From a virus: a stretch of 40,819 nucleotides of DNA. Positions 21,311 to 29,563 of this stretch are shown piece by piece (within the stretch, counting starts at the first letter, position 1; every line of letters starts with the position of its first letter). The position numbers and the translations under genes were made by a program. The notes under the pieces are model-generated. The model ran no database searches and had not been told where the DNA came from. It saw only the letters and a list, made by a program, of their open reading frames with translations. The stretch covers positions 1-40,819 of IMG/VR virus record IMGVR_UViG_3300021960_000179. One strand, given 5' to 3'.

Positions 21311-21474
21311 CAATCGCGACCAGTCCACCGGCGAACGGTCTGACTTTCCCAGATCCTGATCGCAATCCAGATGATCGAGAACGCTGCGGCGATGTCTGGC
21401 AGCAGTGCTAACCATGACCCAAATCCCGTGCCGAGAGCGGCGGCGTCGATGACAATTTTCGTGTCAGGAGTCAT
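21310..21474 (-). CDS. Small phage holin-like protein
   Basis: A 54-residue frame starts MTPDTKIVIDAAALGTGFGS, continues with WLALLPDIAAAFSIIWIAIR, and ends IWESQTVRRWTGRD. The sequence SIIWIAIRIWESQTVRRWTG matches the usual end of small phage holins with two membrane segments (IWxxIRIYETxTVQ). The start lies inside the end of the upstream anchored protein gene, and the stop overlaps the next start (TGATG). It joins the other membrane protein of this cassette, giving two holin candidates. Confidence 0.7.
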   Translation of the reverse strand: MTPDTKIVIDAAALGTGFGSWLALLPDIAAAFSIIWIAIRIWESQTVRRWTGRD

Positions 21475-21790
21475 GCTTTTTCTCCGTTACTGGCTGACCT
21501 CGGGGGGTAATCCATTCCCAATGTTCGCCTAGCAGAACGACACAGACTGCGCCGTTCATCTTCGGCGGCGAAAGTGTGAGCATCCAAATGCCGTCGGCTG
21601 AAACACTCAGCCGAGCTAGTGGCCTGTCTTCACCGGCGGAGATGCCATATCCGCGCCAGTTTTCCCTCGGCTCGAAAAATTTCGCCTGATCTTTTTCGAC
21701 ACAGTGGATATCGTGCGCGTGGGGACTGCGCATAAAAAAAGCCGTCAAAATGACGACCAGCAAGAAAATCAGAAATGGCCGGGCCGTCAC
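21464..21790 (-). CDS. Signal-anchored small protein after PP-loop gene
   Basis: I start at GTG 21790, which overlaps the stop of the PP-loop gene (GTGA). The 108-residue product opens with a hydrophobic segment, PFLIFLLVVILTAFFM, then a soluble part with two cysteines (IHCVEKDQ and GAVCVVLLG) and GIWMLTLSPP. It should be exported or membrane-anchored with the rest in the periplasm; the cysteines could form a disulfide. It lies at the head of the lysis cassette. No family is recognised. Confidence 0.55.
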   Translation of the reverse strand: MTARPFLIFLLVVILTAFFMRSPHAHDIHCVEKDQAKFFEPRENWRGYGISAGEDRPLARLSVSADGIWMLTLSPPKMNGAVCVVLLGEHWEWITPRGQPVTEKKHDS

Positions 21791-22773
21791 AATAGTGCCG
21801 CCTCTAGGATCGCTTCCCAATACGCATCGCCGGTCATCGCATCTGAATTGACGCCTCTGTCGAGGTTAATCCGCCCCATGCGTCCGCAGAAATCACCAAG
21901 CTGTTCTTCTGTTTCGATACCGGCCATGTCAGCGCCGTTGTCAGAAAACCACGCGATCCGATTGCGTGTATCGACCACGCTGGGCCACTCGCGGCCAACC
22001 AGATCGGCTAGATAATTAAGCGGCGCACACTCGTCGCAACAGCCGCCGCGCCAAACGTATTCGGCTGGGTCCGCCGCTGATCGCCACTGACCGTAGTCGC
22101 CCTGTTCTGCACACCACAGATCGAAATCGCGGCCTGTCTGGCCGTTGCTGACGTAGTGATCGTAGCCACGCTGATATGCACATCTGAGGCAGTAAACGTC
22201 TGTGCAGCTATCGACATCGCACGTCGTGATCAGCGACCGCAGACCTGTCGGCAGTGCTTCAAGCTGCTCGAACCGGCCCGACATTTGTGCGGCGATTGTG
22301 TGGTAATCCGCATCTGCTGCGACCGGATCAGTGACGCTGATACTCGGTAGATAGACCGCCGCGCCTGTGTCGTAGACCTGATCGATCAGGATCGGGTGTC
22401 GGTCTGTCGCGGTGTTTTCGACGCTGATGCCGATTGCTATGGCAGCAGCATTGTGTGCCGCAATCTGTGTGACGTAATTTTCGTACCGCGCCGCCGCAAA
22501 CGCATAGGTGATGTCTTTTGCAAACCCTGATCGAACCGGGCGCATATCGTCTGCGTGGTTGATCGACGGCAGGGTTACATAGGAACGCTGAAACGTGCGC
22601 ACATTTGCCGACAGCCAATCGCATATCGCGTCGAACTCGGTGCGTTCGTTCGGAGCGCCGTCGTAGCCCTCAGTGAAATGTAACGCGACAATTTCGTGGT
22701 CTGTGTTTGAGAGAAACTGATGCAGAGCGTATGCGCTGTTCACGCCACCGGATGCGGGTATTAAAATTTTCAT
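21787..22773 (-). CDS. PP-loop (QueC/ExsB-like) ATP-binding protein, copy B
   Basis: The 328-residue homologue of 57-1052 keeps the PP-loop SGGVNS, the Cys cluster CDVDSCTDVYCLRC, GISVENTATDRHP and the late CCDECAP. Its start overlaps the adhesin stop (TGATG) and its stop overlaps the anchored-protein start (GTGA), so it is coupled both ways. It sits at the junction of tail and lysis genes. All motifs needed for ATP binding and a zinc site remain, so it should be active on some nucleoside, peptide or sulfur substrate. I cannot tell which. GC content here matches the main genome throughout. Confidence 0.75.
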   Translation of the reverse strand: MKILIPASGGVNSAYALHQFLSNTDHEIVALHFTEGYDGAPNERTEFDAICDWLSANVRTFQRSYVTLPSINHADDMRPVRSGFAKDITYAFAAARYENYVTQIAAHNAAAIAIGISVENTATDRHPILIDQVYDTGAAVYLPSISVTDPVAADADYHTIAAQMSGRFEQLEALPTGLRSLITTCDVDSCTDVYCLRCAYQRGYDHYVSNGQTGRDFDLWCAEQGDYGQWRSAADPAEYVWRGGCCDECAPLNYLADLVGREWPSVVDTRNRIAWFSDNGADMAGIETEEQLGDFCGRMGRINLDRGVNSDAMTGDAYWEAILEAALL

Positions 22774-23459
22774 CAGGCTGCGCTCCCTGCAACGGTTCCA
22801 CTATTATTCAACGTCACGGATCTGCCGCTCTTCCTCAAGGCAAACCCTGCCGCACCTCCGGGACCGCCGCCGCCGGGATATGTAATTTCACATCCAATAG
22901 CCCCGCCGCTAAAAGTGCCTGTGCCACCCTGCGATCCGGCTTGGCCGAATCCTCCAGCAGCCCCGGTCGAGCCGTATGAGCCGTAGAAAATGCTCCCGAC
23001 ACATTCACTTTTACCTGCGAATTGATAGCGCGAACCCCTTTGGCCTCCACCCCCGCCACCGCCTCCGCCGCCCCGTAGATTTCCACCGGAGAGTACGTTA
23101 ACGATGTAGGTTCCGCTGCCGCCCGTCGCCGTCTCGAAGAACAGCGCATCGCCACCAGCAGAACCCGCCCCTGCCACAAGGCCACCGTTTGCTCCAGTGA
23201 AGCCATCGACACTGCCTGAGATATTTATCGTCAGGTCGCTGTTGGCGTTGATCGCGCCTGTCCGCAGCGCGTGTGTAGTCGAGCCGCTGATCGTAACGCC
23301 CGAAGCGATGTTGACGATAATTTCGGTATCGTCGGTACTCGCGTCATATCCGGCAGCGGTTGCCAGTGTCAGAATGTTTTGCTCAACAGCGTTAGACGTG
23401 ATGTCTAATGTAATCGCGCTGATTACAGCCAGATGGCCCTGAACGACCGGTAAAAGCAT
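22773..23459 (-). CDS. Glycine-rich tail tip adhesin-like protein, copy B
   Basis: The 228-residue homologue of 1052-1735 has ITSNAVEQNILTLATAAGY, a ten-glycine run, GAAGGFGQAGSQGG and PGGAAGFALRKSGRSVTLNN. The first 16 residues (MLLPVVQGHLAVISAI) differ wholly from copy A, so the joint to the virion or to the preceding fibre has been exchanged. It lies between the fibre and PP-loop genes with overlaps on both sides. The glycine-rich part probably forms loops that touch the host receptor. Confidence 0.65.
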   Translation of the reverse strand: MLLPVVQGHLAVISAITLDITSNAVEQNILTLATAAGYDASTDDTEIIVNIASGVTISGSTTHALRTGAINANSDLTINISGSVDGFTGANGGLVAGAGSAGGDALFFETATGGSGTYIVNVLSGGNLRGGGGGGGGGGQRGSRYQFAGKSECVGSIFYGSYGSTGAAGGFGQAGSQGGTGTFSGGAIGCEITYPGGGGPGGAAGFALRKSGRSVTLNNSGTVAGSAA

Positions 23460-24241
23460 TACTGCAGCGCCTTCACGGTCAGCAGCGAGAAAGTGGTCGA
23501 ACCGTCATTTATCCGCGTAATGTACAAGAAAAATTCATGCCCATTCGTAGTCGTCAGGTCGTCTCCATCTACCAAAGTGTACGAGCTTGTCGTCAGTGTT
23601 CCGGCAGAGGCGTTATTTTTATACAGCAGAACCATTGTACAATTCTTGGCCGGGACGCCTAACGTGTGAGCGCCGCCATTAATTGCCACTTGGAAATTGC
23701 CATCGTCCACGTCTGGTGTGTACGTGCCGGTAGTCTTTGTTCCTGCATCGTGAGCTGCGGCTGAATATCCCGCCGTCAACTCGTCAGCAGTATCTGCCCT
23801 CAAAATGTCTGCGTCGACAACCTCGAACACTCCGCGTGGTTGTCCATCGTTTGTCGCCGTTGGGCCGACCGCAACAGCCGTCAGAGAGGCGGATAGCGAC
23901 CCGCTGTCGAGAGTGACAGTGACCGTAGTGTTAGGTGAGCTGTAGCTCGACGAGGCGATGGTTCCATAAAGCGTCGAGCTGTCGGTCGCGCGAATGCGCC
24001 GGTTAGCGTGGTATCGCGCTGTCAGGTCTGTCGCCACCGTAAAAGTGGTTGCCGCTGTTCGCGTCGGCGTGTTGCCGAAGTCGATCCATTCGGCGTTCTC
24101 GTACCACTCGCGCACATCTGAGGCCACGCCCCGAATGAGATTATTGACGAGTGACGGGGCCATGCCTTCAGCCGCGCTGACGCCAGACAAAGAGGTATTA
24201 GAACCAGCCGTTGTCGACCAGTTTTTGATATCGGTTACCAA
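23459..24241 (-). CDS. Tail fibre protein of the main genome
   Basis: The 260-residue protein starts MVTDIKNWSTTAGSNTSLSG, then VSAAEGMAPSLVNNLIRGV and DVREWYENAEWIDFG, the common N-terminal module of virion-anchored short fibres in marine and rhizobial podoviruses. The rest is beta-rich with a C-terminal SYTLVDGDDLTTTNGHEFFLY. It ends in an overlap with the adhesin gene and starts 12 bases after the large ejection protein gene. The adhesin may cap it. Confidence 0.7.
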   Translation of the reverse strand: MVTDIKNWSTTAGSNTSLSGVSAAEGMAPSLVNNLIRGVASDVREWYENAEWIDFGNTPTRTAATTFTVATDLTARYHANRRIRATDSSTLYGTIASSSYSSPNTTVTVTLDSGSLSASLTAVAVGPTATNDGQPRGVFEVVDADILRADTADELTAGYSAAAHDAGTKTTGTYTPDVDDGNFQVAINGGAHTLGVPAKNCTMVLLYKNNASAGTLTTSSYTLVDGDDLTTTNGHEFFLYITRINDGSTTFSLLTVKALQ

Positions 24242-24253
24242 TTTTTGCTCCTG

Positions 24254-26743
24254 CTAAAATGCGCCGAGTGACGGGAATTTTTCTCGTGCCGCCTCGATTT
24301 CCGCTCCTGTCACCGGCACTTGTGACACGTCAGCTCCGACCGCCGCTGGTGCGGTTGCACTCAACGGCTTGTCAATTAGTGGTCTGCGCGTCAGCTCATT
24401 GCCGACACGCATGTTGCGCAGAATATTTGCAAGGCGATCACCCTGCTTTTTTCCCAATGCTGCACCGGCACTACCGGCAACCGATGCGGCAGCGATTGCG
24501 CTCATGTCGGTCACGCCTAAATGTGACAACAAGGCGTAACCAAACAGTCCAGTACCAGCGCCACCACCGCCGCCAGTGGTCAGGTTTTTCAAAGCACGAG
24601 CAAAAGTGGTTCCAGATTGTGATGGATTAGATCGATCACGCTGCGGCAGATAACTGACGCGCCGAAGCATCGTAGCGTAGCGCCGCAATTTTTTGATCTC
24701 TCCCGGCGTAAAAAGCTCTTCCATGTACCTTTTATTCTGGCGCAGGATTTGATTGATATTGTTAGACACGGTTTGCCCTGTCAGGGAAAAGACCGTCTCA
24801 CCACCACGCTCTACCGGTTTGATCGCGTTTTCGTGGAAGCTCATAAACGTCGCTGCTTTTAGACGTTGAAGTGTCTGGTTCCCCACAGCGTCGTCGTCAA
24901 AATTATTTTTGATATGCTGAACGACCTTCAGTGCGTTCGGTCCAAACCCTTTTTGGTTCATCAGCCCCAAAGACTGTACAACCGTGCGCGGGTCCATCTC
25001 CTCGCGTGTAATTTGCTCGATGGTTTTGTTGGCCGTGTACCGTTGGTTAAAAACGCGACTTGCACTCCTCGCCTGTTTTAGCGCGTCCAGTGCTGCGGCA
25101 TCTCCTTTGACAAGGGCGCTCGAAAAAACGTCATCCATCCAGTCATCGAATGAATTTTTAATTGTAACGAGTGCTGCGAAATCCGTGTCTCCGATATTTT
25201 TTTGACCGAGACGCGCAACGATACTGCGGCGCATCATCTCGATGGTTTTCATGTTGACCCGGATGTTGCTTACGTCGCCGCTATCCGCTCTTCTTTGATA
25301 CACGCTGATCTGTTTATTGAGACCTTTTAACAGGTCGAACGCTTCGGGAGTGTTAGCTTTTGTTACGACACCTAGAAAGTCTTTTTCGTCCAATCCGCGT
25401 CGAATAAAGGGCTTAATCTGTTTGACGCCCTCAAACAGAATTTGGACGCCGTTCATCATCGGTTTAGCGGCTTCCCATGCGACCTGTTCAGCGTCTTTCG
25501 CAGCCTCTCGTCCTGTCTGCAGACCGACTGCTATGTCGTCGATGATATCGGTTCGGCGCGTTATGTCAGCGTCGACATTCGGCACACCTGACACCTTTTC
25601 CTGCGTCTCCCGCAGGGCTGTGACCGCTGCCTGTCTTTGCCCCTCAACACTCGCCGGTAAGGGATTCGGCCCGTCACCGCGCAGCGTAGCAGCAGCGCGA
25701 TCATCACCGGCCATGATTAAGTCTTCGCGTTGGGCTACCGTTTTATCCGCCTCGCCAATCCGCTGACCCGGTCGCAACGTAACGCCAAACTCGCTCTCCA
25801 GCGGCAACGCTTCAGCGACAGCTTTTCTTGTCGGCTCAGTTCCGCCGCCACGCGCTACCTGCAAAACCTGCTTTGCAATGTCTGCCTCTACCGCGTCAGG
25901 ATCGACGCCCATTGCCTTCATCGTCTGCCGCGCTGTATCGGACAGGGAGCCGTCTTTGTTTACATATGCACGTTCACCGCCCAGTAAACGCCGCACCTCG
26001 TTGCCGAGTTTATAGCTCGACAATGCGCGACTGAGCGCCTGTCCAAGAAACTCACCAGCTCCCGCTCCTAGAGTTGAGATGGCAGTGCGCAGGAGGTCAG
26101 CTCTCTGATCTGCGCCGAGTGCGCGTCCTGTTTCATCTAGGGTAACCTGCTGCAGACCACCGGCAGCGCCTTGGGTGGCTACACCGGCAAGTCGACCACC
26201 TCCGGTCGCCTTTTGCACAATCCGGGCCAGTCGACCGAATGGCATGAATGATCCGACCGTCGCAAAGAAGGTCGTCAGGTCTGCGCCGGTCGCGCCGGGT
26301 TTATTCACATAAAATTTTTGGCCTTTGTACTCAACAATAGGATTGTCGAACTTGTCGCGCGTCATACGCGCACCCTCTATGCCTCGTATAATTTGCGCCT
26401 GTTCCTTGCGCGTCAGGCCGGTCGTATATGCTGCCAGACGCCGCGCAGCATCGCCCATCGACGTGCCGCCCTCTGGCCCCATGTCGGTCGCATCCAGACC
26501 GATTGTCGAGCTGAACTCTGACAGGTCAGGGAACTCGACGGCACGGTCACCTGACGCAATGCTCTGCAGCATACCGGCGCTCTCTCCGATTTTGCCGTAA
26601 CGCCCTGACCAGAGCTGATACTGACCCGGCTTTACTTCTATATAAGAGCCTTGGGGATTAGCCCCGCGCACGTCTGGCATTTTGAACGTGGGCGTGTTGG
26701 TCGGCGCGTCAGTGACGCCCGGAAGTATCTGGAACTCTGCCAT
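24254..26743 (-). CDS. Large internal virion (ejection) protein
   Basis: The 829-residue protein is mainly helical with Ala/Gly-rich hydrophobic patches (residues about 160-240 and 725-785), for example GAGTGLFGYALLSHLGVTDM. It lacks a signal peptide. Such proteins in short-tailed phages are packed in the head and ejected with DNA to make a channel through the envelope. Its place after the 441- and 272-residue proteins and before the fibres matches the three-protein ejection sets of P22 or T7 type. There is no lytic transglycosylase motif that I can see. Confidence 0.65.
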   Translation of the reverse strand: MAEFQILPGVTDAPTNTPTFKMPDVRGANPQGSYIEVKPGQYQLWSGRYGKIGESAGMLQSIASGDRAVEFPDLSEFSSTIGLDATDMGPEGGTSMGDAARRLAAYTTGLTRKEQAQIIRGIEGARMTRDKFDNPIVEYKGQKFYVNKPGATGADLTTFFATVGSFMPFGRLARIVQKATGGGRLAGVATQGAAGGLQQVTLDETGRALGADQRADLLRTAISTLGAGAGEFLGQALSRALSSYKLGNEVRRLLGGERAYVNKDGSLSDTARQTMKAMGVDPDAVEADIAKQVLQVARGGGTEPTRKAVAEALPLESEFGVTLRPGQRIGEADKTVAQREDLIMAGDDRAAATLRGDGPNPLPASVEGQRQAAVTALRETQEKVSGVPNVDADITRRTDIIDDIAVGLQTGREAAKDAEQVAWEAAKPMMNGVQILFEGVKQIKPFIRRGLDEKDFLGVVTKANTPEAFDLLKGLNKQISVYQRRADSGDVSNIRVNMKTIEMMRRSIVARLGQKNIGDTDFAALVTIKNSFDDWMDDVFSSALVKGDAAALDALKQARSASRVFNQRYTANKTIEQITREEMDPRTVVQSLGLMNQKGFGPNALKVVQHIKNNFDDDAVGNQTLQRLKAATFMSFHENAIKPVERGGETVFSLTGQTVSNNINQILRQNKRYMEELFTPGEIKKLRRYATMLRRVSYLPQRDRSNPSQSGTTFARALKNLTTGGGGGAGTGLFGYALLSHLGVTDMSAIAAASVAGSAGAALGKKQGDRLANILRNMRVGNELTRRPLIDKPLSATAPAAVGADVSQVPVTGAEIEAAREKFPSLGAF

Positions 26744-26746
26744 TAC

Positions 26747-28072
26747 TTAGCCACCGCTTCCAGTCGTTCCGGCAGGAACAGGTCCACCGCCGCCGCCTGT
26801 GTTTGTCTGACGCGTACCGCCGTATTTTAGGATAATCCGTTCAATATCTGCGCTGATGTCATTTTCCGGTGCGTTACCCGCTGCCGTCACTATCAGCGTC
26901 AGAGCTTGTGGATCATTCTCAATCATACGTCTGTACGCTGCTGGTCCCATTTCTCGAACGCGCTTATTGATACTTTGCGCAATCATCACTGCTTTTCTAT
27001 TCATCGCCTGTCGTATCTCGATGTTTGCGAGGGCGGCGTCTTTCGTGTCAGTGATGCGTGAAGCAACCTCCCCAGCCAGACCGATTTCCTTCTCAGAGAT
27101 CGCGCCTTTTAGCTTACCTGTCGTATCGAAAGTTATTTCTGTTGCGATACCTGCGAGTGTTTTTGCAATTGCTGCGCCGGGGGTAGCGCCCAGTTTGTCT
27201 GCTAAACCTTTTGCACCGTAACTCGTTAGAAGGTTTTTGAAGTTTTGCACCAGCTCGGTACCCGGTCCAAACGCTCCGGGGGGGGCCGATTCAAAGAGCT
27301 GCTTTTGGAGACTTAACAATTGATTTGTTTGCCCTGCCTTTGCGGTGCTTTCATTTAATGCAGAGAAGACCCCCATGTTTTCCGCGACTGCTGATTTTAC
27401 TGCTGATGGCTCGTATCTCGATGGCGGGTTTGTTGCAGTTTGAATGTAGTTATTATATTCCGCCGTTCCGGGTCGAAGGCCCATCGATGTAGCGTTTTGA
27501 TGCGCTGCAGTTCCTTTATTCATATTAACGAGTAATTGCGCAGTCGCCGTGTCACCCCCTGCGGCGAGTGCTAACGCCAAACGGTTCACATTGCTCATCG
27601 ACGGCTGGGGCGCACCTGCCTGTAAAAAGTTAGTCGGTGCCGCAGGTTGCCGCATTGCCATGTTCTGCGCAGCGATTGATGGGCCGCGTTGTGCGGTGTT
27701 TGCAAGTTGCGGCGGAATTGTGAGCGGCTGGGTCGGCGCTAGGGCGACCTGCGGACGCGCTGCTGTTTGGGGCATCAAACCTTTCAGCATTTGTTGCCGC
27801 ATCTGCAACGTCTGCAGCTTCTGCGCATTCATCGCGTTTTGCAGCGCGACGTTCTGCGTCTGTTGGGCAGACTGGATCGCGGGGTTTATTCCAGCCAGAC
27901 CAGCGACTGTCGGCATCGGATACCGGCTCGGACCAGCGGCTGCGAGGAATGGCGCAGCCAGTCCGCCAAGAAACTGTCGCCCAGCCTGTTGCTGCGCCGA
28001 CTGCTGCATCCCGCGCGGCAGGTAACTTGTGTATGGGTTAATTTTAGCGCCAAGGTTTTGAACAAATGCCAT
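26747..28072 (-). CDS. Second internal virion protein candidate
   Basis: The 441-residue product is Gln/Ala/Met-rich over its first 200 residues (such as MQQSAQQQAGRQFLGGLAAP and AQQTQNVALQNAMNAQKLQT), then helical with KLKGAISEKEIGLAGEVASR. It ends in a Gly-rich, disordered tail. These traits and its place between two other ejection-type genes, separated by four or fewer bases, suggest a DNA ejection protein. No enzymatic motif is visible. Confidence 0.6.
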   Translation of the reverse strand: MAFVQNLGAKINPYTSYLPRGMQQSAQQQAGRQFLGGLAAPFLAAAGPSRYPMPTVAGLAGINPAIQSAQQTQNVALQNAMNAQKLQTLQMRQQMLKGLMPQTAARPQVALAPTQPLTIPPQLANTAQRGPSIAAQNMAMRQPAAPTNFLQAGAPQPSMSNVNRLALALAAGGDTATAQLLVNMNKGTAAHQNATSMGLRPGTAEYNNYIQTATNPPSRYEPSAVKSAVAENMGVFSALNESTAKAGQTNQLLSLQKQLFESAPPGAFGPGTELVQNFKNLLTSYGAKGLADKLGATPGAAIAKTLAGIATEITFDTTGKLKGAISEKEIGLAGEVASRITDTKDAALANIEIRQAMNRKAVMIAQSINKRVREMGPAAYRRMIENDPQALTLIVTAAGNAPENDISADIERIILKYGGTRQTNTGGGGGPVPAGTTGSGG

Positions 28073-28076
28073 TGCT

Positions 28077-28895
28077 TTACCCCAAAAGTCCTAACAATCC
28101 ACCAGCCGCTGCGCCGATGCCGGGGCTTCCGAAATAGTCGCCCAACTGCGCACCGGCCAAGGCTCCGCCTATGCCACCCGCGACCGGGTTGTAATAGATC
28201 GGCTCCTGACCGGTTTGCTCGAAACCGTAGCCACCGCCGACCAGTCCCAAATAGGTGCCAAGTTTCTGCGCCTCTTTTGTCTGTTCAAAATTGTGCCGGT
28301 TTATGCTGTCCTGTAACTGCGACTGGGCCTGTGCTTCCCGCGCAGATCCGATGCGCGACAGTGTGTTAGCGTCGAGATAATCCATCTGCGCGTACTGCGG
28401 AGCTTGGTTCATTGCTTGTACTTGGCGGTTACGCTCTGTCTGATAGTTCTGGAACGCCATGTTCCCGGCGATGTCGCCGAGCTGCCGGGTCATTTCTCCG
28501 GTTGCTGCACCAGATCCGTATCGACCAGCTCCTGCGAATTGTGATGCAACGCGCGGTGTGACGAGATTTGCGGCAGAGTTGAACGCCGCGTTCATGTAGG
28601 GATTACCAGCGGCAAGGTAGTCCCCGCGCAGCGTCGACTCCATCTGGCCGCGACCCATGCGCTGCAGTTCGCTGCCGCTTAGTGCGCGGTTCGTTGAGGC
28701 TTCAAGCGCCAGTTCGGTTTCCGGCGCAAAATCAACAACGGTTGATTCCGGGAAATAATTCGGTACGTCGCTCTCGTATAGAGACTGAGCGCCAGAAAAA
28801 ATTTGCTCCAGATACGGTTTCTGAAAAGCGGGTGGCTCACGATCCGTCGATGTGGTCCGCACTTCCTCGCGTCTTGATCCGCCGCCTTTACTCAT
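28077..28895 (-). CDS. Third internal virion/ejection protein candidate
   Basis: The 272-residue product has a basic start (MSKGGGSRREEV), a core with NPYMNAAFNSAANLVTPRVA and FAGAGRYGSGAATGEMTRQL, and a glycine-rich C-terminal tail (GGIGGALAGAQLGDYFGSPG and GAAAGGLLGLLG). The core phrases recur in a widespread podovirus protein thought to be ejected with DNA. The GxxxG tail could pack in the membrane. The start overlaps the previous gene by eight bases. Confidence 0.6.
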   Translation of the reverse strand: MSKGGGSRREEVRTTSTDREPPAFQKPYLEQIFSGAQSLYESDVPNYFPESTVVDFAPETELALEASTNRALSGSELQRMGRGQMESTLRGDYLAAGNPYMNAAFNSAANLVTPRVASQFAGAGRYGSGAATGEMTRQLGDIAGNMAFQNYQTERNRQVQAMNQAPQYAQMDYLDANTLSRIGSAREAQAQSQLQDSINRHNFEQTKEAQKLGTYLGLVGGGYGFEQTGQEPIYYNPVAGGIGGALAGAQLGDYFGSPGIGAAAGGLLGLLG

Positions 28896-29295
28896 CTCTT
28901 AACTCCTTTGATAGCCACACGGCTGCCTTATCGTATCCCTGCAGGGCGCGTTCCCAGCCGGGACGCCCTGCAATTTCCACACGTCGACACCCGACAGTTT
29001 TTGCCCATTCGCAAACTTGTCGTTCGGCGTCTCGCAGCTCGATTAAATCGCCACCAGCCAGAAAAAACCGGCAGCTCGTAATTTTTGGATAGTCAATTAT
29101 TTCGGTAACAATCGCGCTCTTTTCCAATGGAAAAAACTGGAAGAACCCCTGCTGCACACCGTGCAGAATGTCCTTCGGTTCGTGCGTGTCTTTCGCGTAT
29201 TCGAGCGCCGCGTCGATGTGGCGCTTTACGCGAAAAAACTCGCTAACCAATAATTGCGTATTCGTAGTGTCTATCGGATGCAGCATCGCTGTCAT
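28888..29295 (-). CDS. GNAT-like small virion-operon protein
   Basis: ATG 29295 gives 135 residues; a GTG at 29322 is possible but lies deep in the previous gene. The sequence contains FFLAGGDLIELRDAERQVCE, WAKTVGCRRVEIAGRPGW and a C-terminal helix. In podoviruses a small protein with this WAK..GC...E..GR.GW pattern often comes with ejection genes and resembles the GNAT acyltransferase fold. The acetyl-CoA loop is not clear, so the activity is unproved. It overlaps the 106-residue gene by about 50 bases. Confidence 0.5.
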   Translation of the reverse strand: MTAMLHPIDTTNTQLLVSEFFRVKRHIDAALEYAKDTHEPKDILHGVQQGFFQFFPLEKSAIVTEIIDYPKITSCRFFLAGGDLIELRDAERQVCEWAKTVGCRRVEIAGRPGWERALQGYDKAAVWLSKELRDE

Positions 29296-29563
29296 GTGTA
29301 ATCGTTGCCGTTCCTGTGCCACGCGCTGAAACGAAAATTGCTGTCATAGCGGTAGCCGCGTTGGCCGTTATTGGCATGAGTACGATCACGCTATTTGCGC
29401 CGACTCTTGTATCTGTCAACGTGGTTGAAGTCGCGTTCGCAGTGAGCGTGATCGAACCTGTATTATTGCTTTTGCCATCCACCAAATTGCGAATGACGTT
29501 CGCAGTTGTCCGTGCATCAGCTCCACCGGGAGGGACGCTCGGATAAAAATTTGAACTACTCAT
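29243..29563 (-). CDS. Small structural protein
   Basis: The 106-residue protein starts MSSSNFYPSVPPGGADARTT and continues with ANVIRNLVDGKSNNTGSITL, then beta-rich Thr/Ala stretches with VLMPITANAATAMTAIFVSA. This form is common in phages between tail nozzle and ejection genes, and I infer a minor tail or trimer decoration protein. It starts in an ATGA-like overlap with the preceding gene. Confidence 0.55.
   Translation of the reverse strand: MSSSNFYPSVPPGGADARTTANVIRNLVDGKSNNTGSITLTANATSTTLTDTRVGANSVIVLMPITANAATAMTAIFVSARGTGTATITHDSDAASDRHYEYAIIG

Noticed and set aside
21310-21415. Longer start for the coiled-coil membrane protein
   Set aside because: The region is better explained by the overlapping 54-residue holin-like frame, whose stop overlaps the ATG at 21310.
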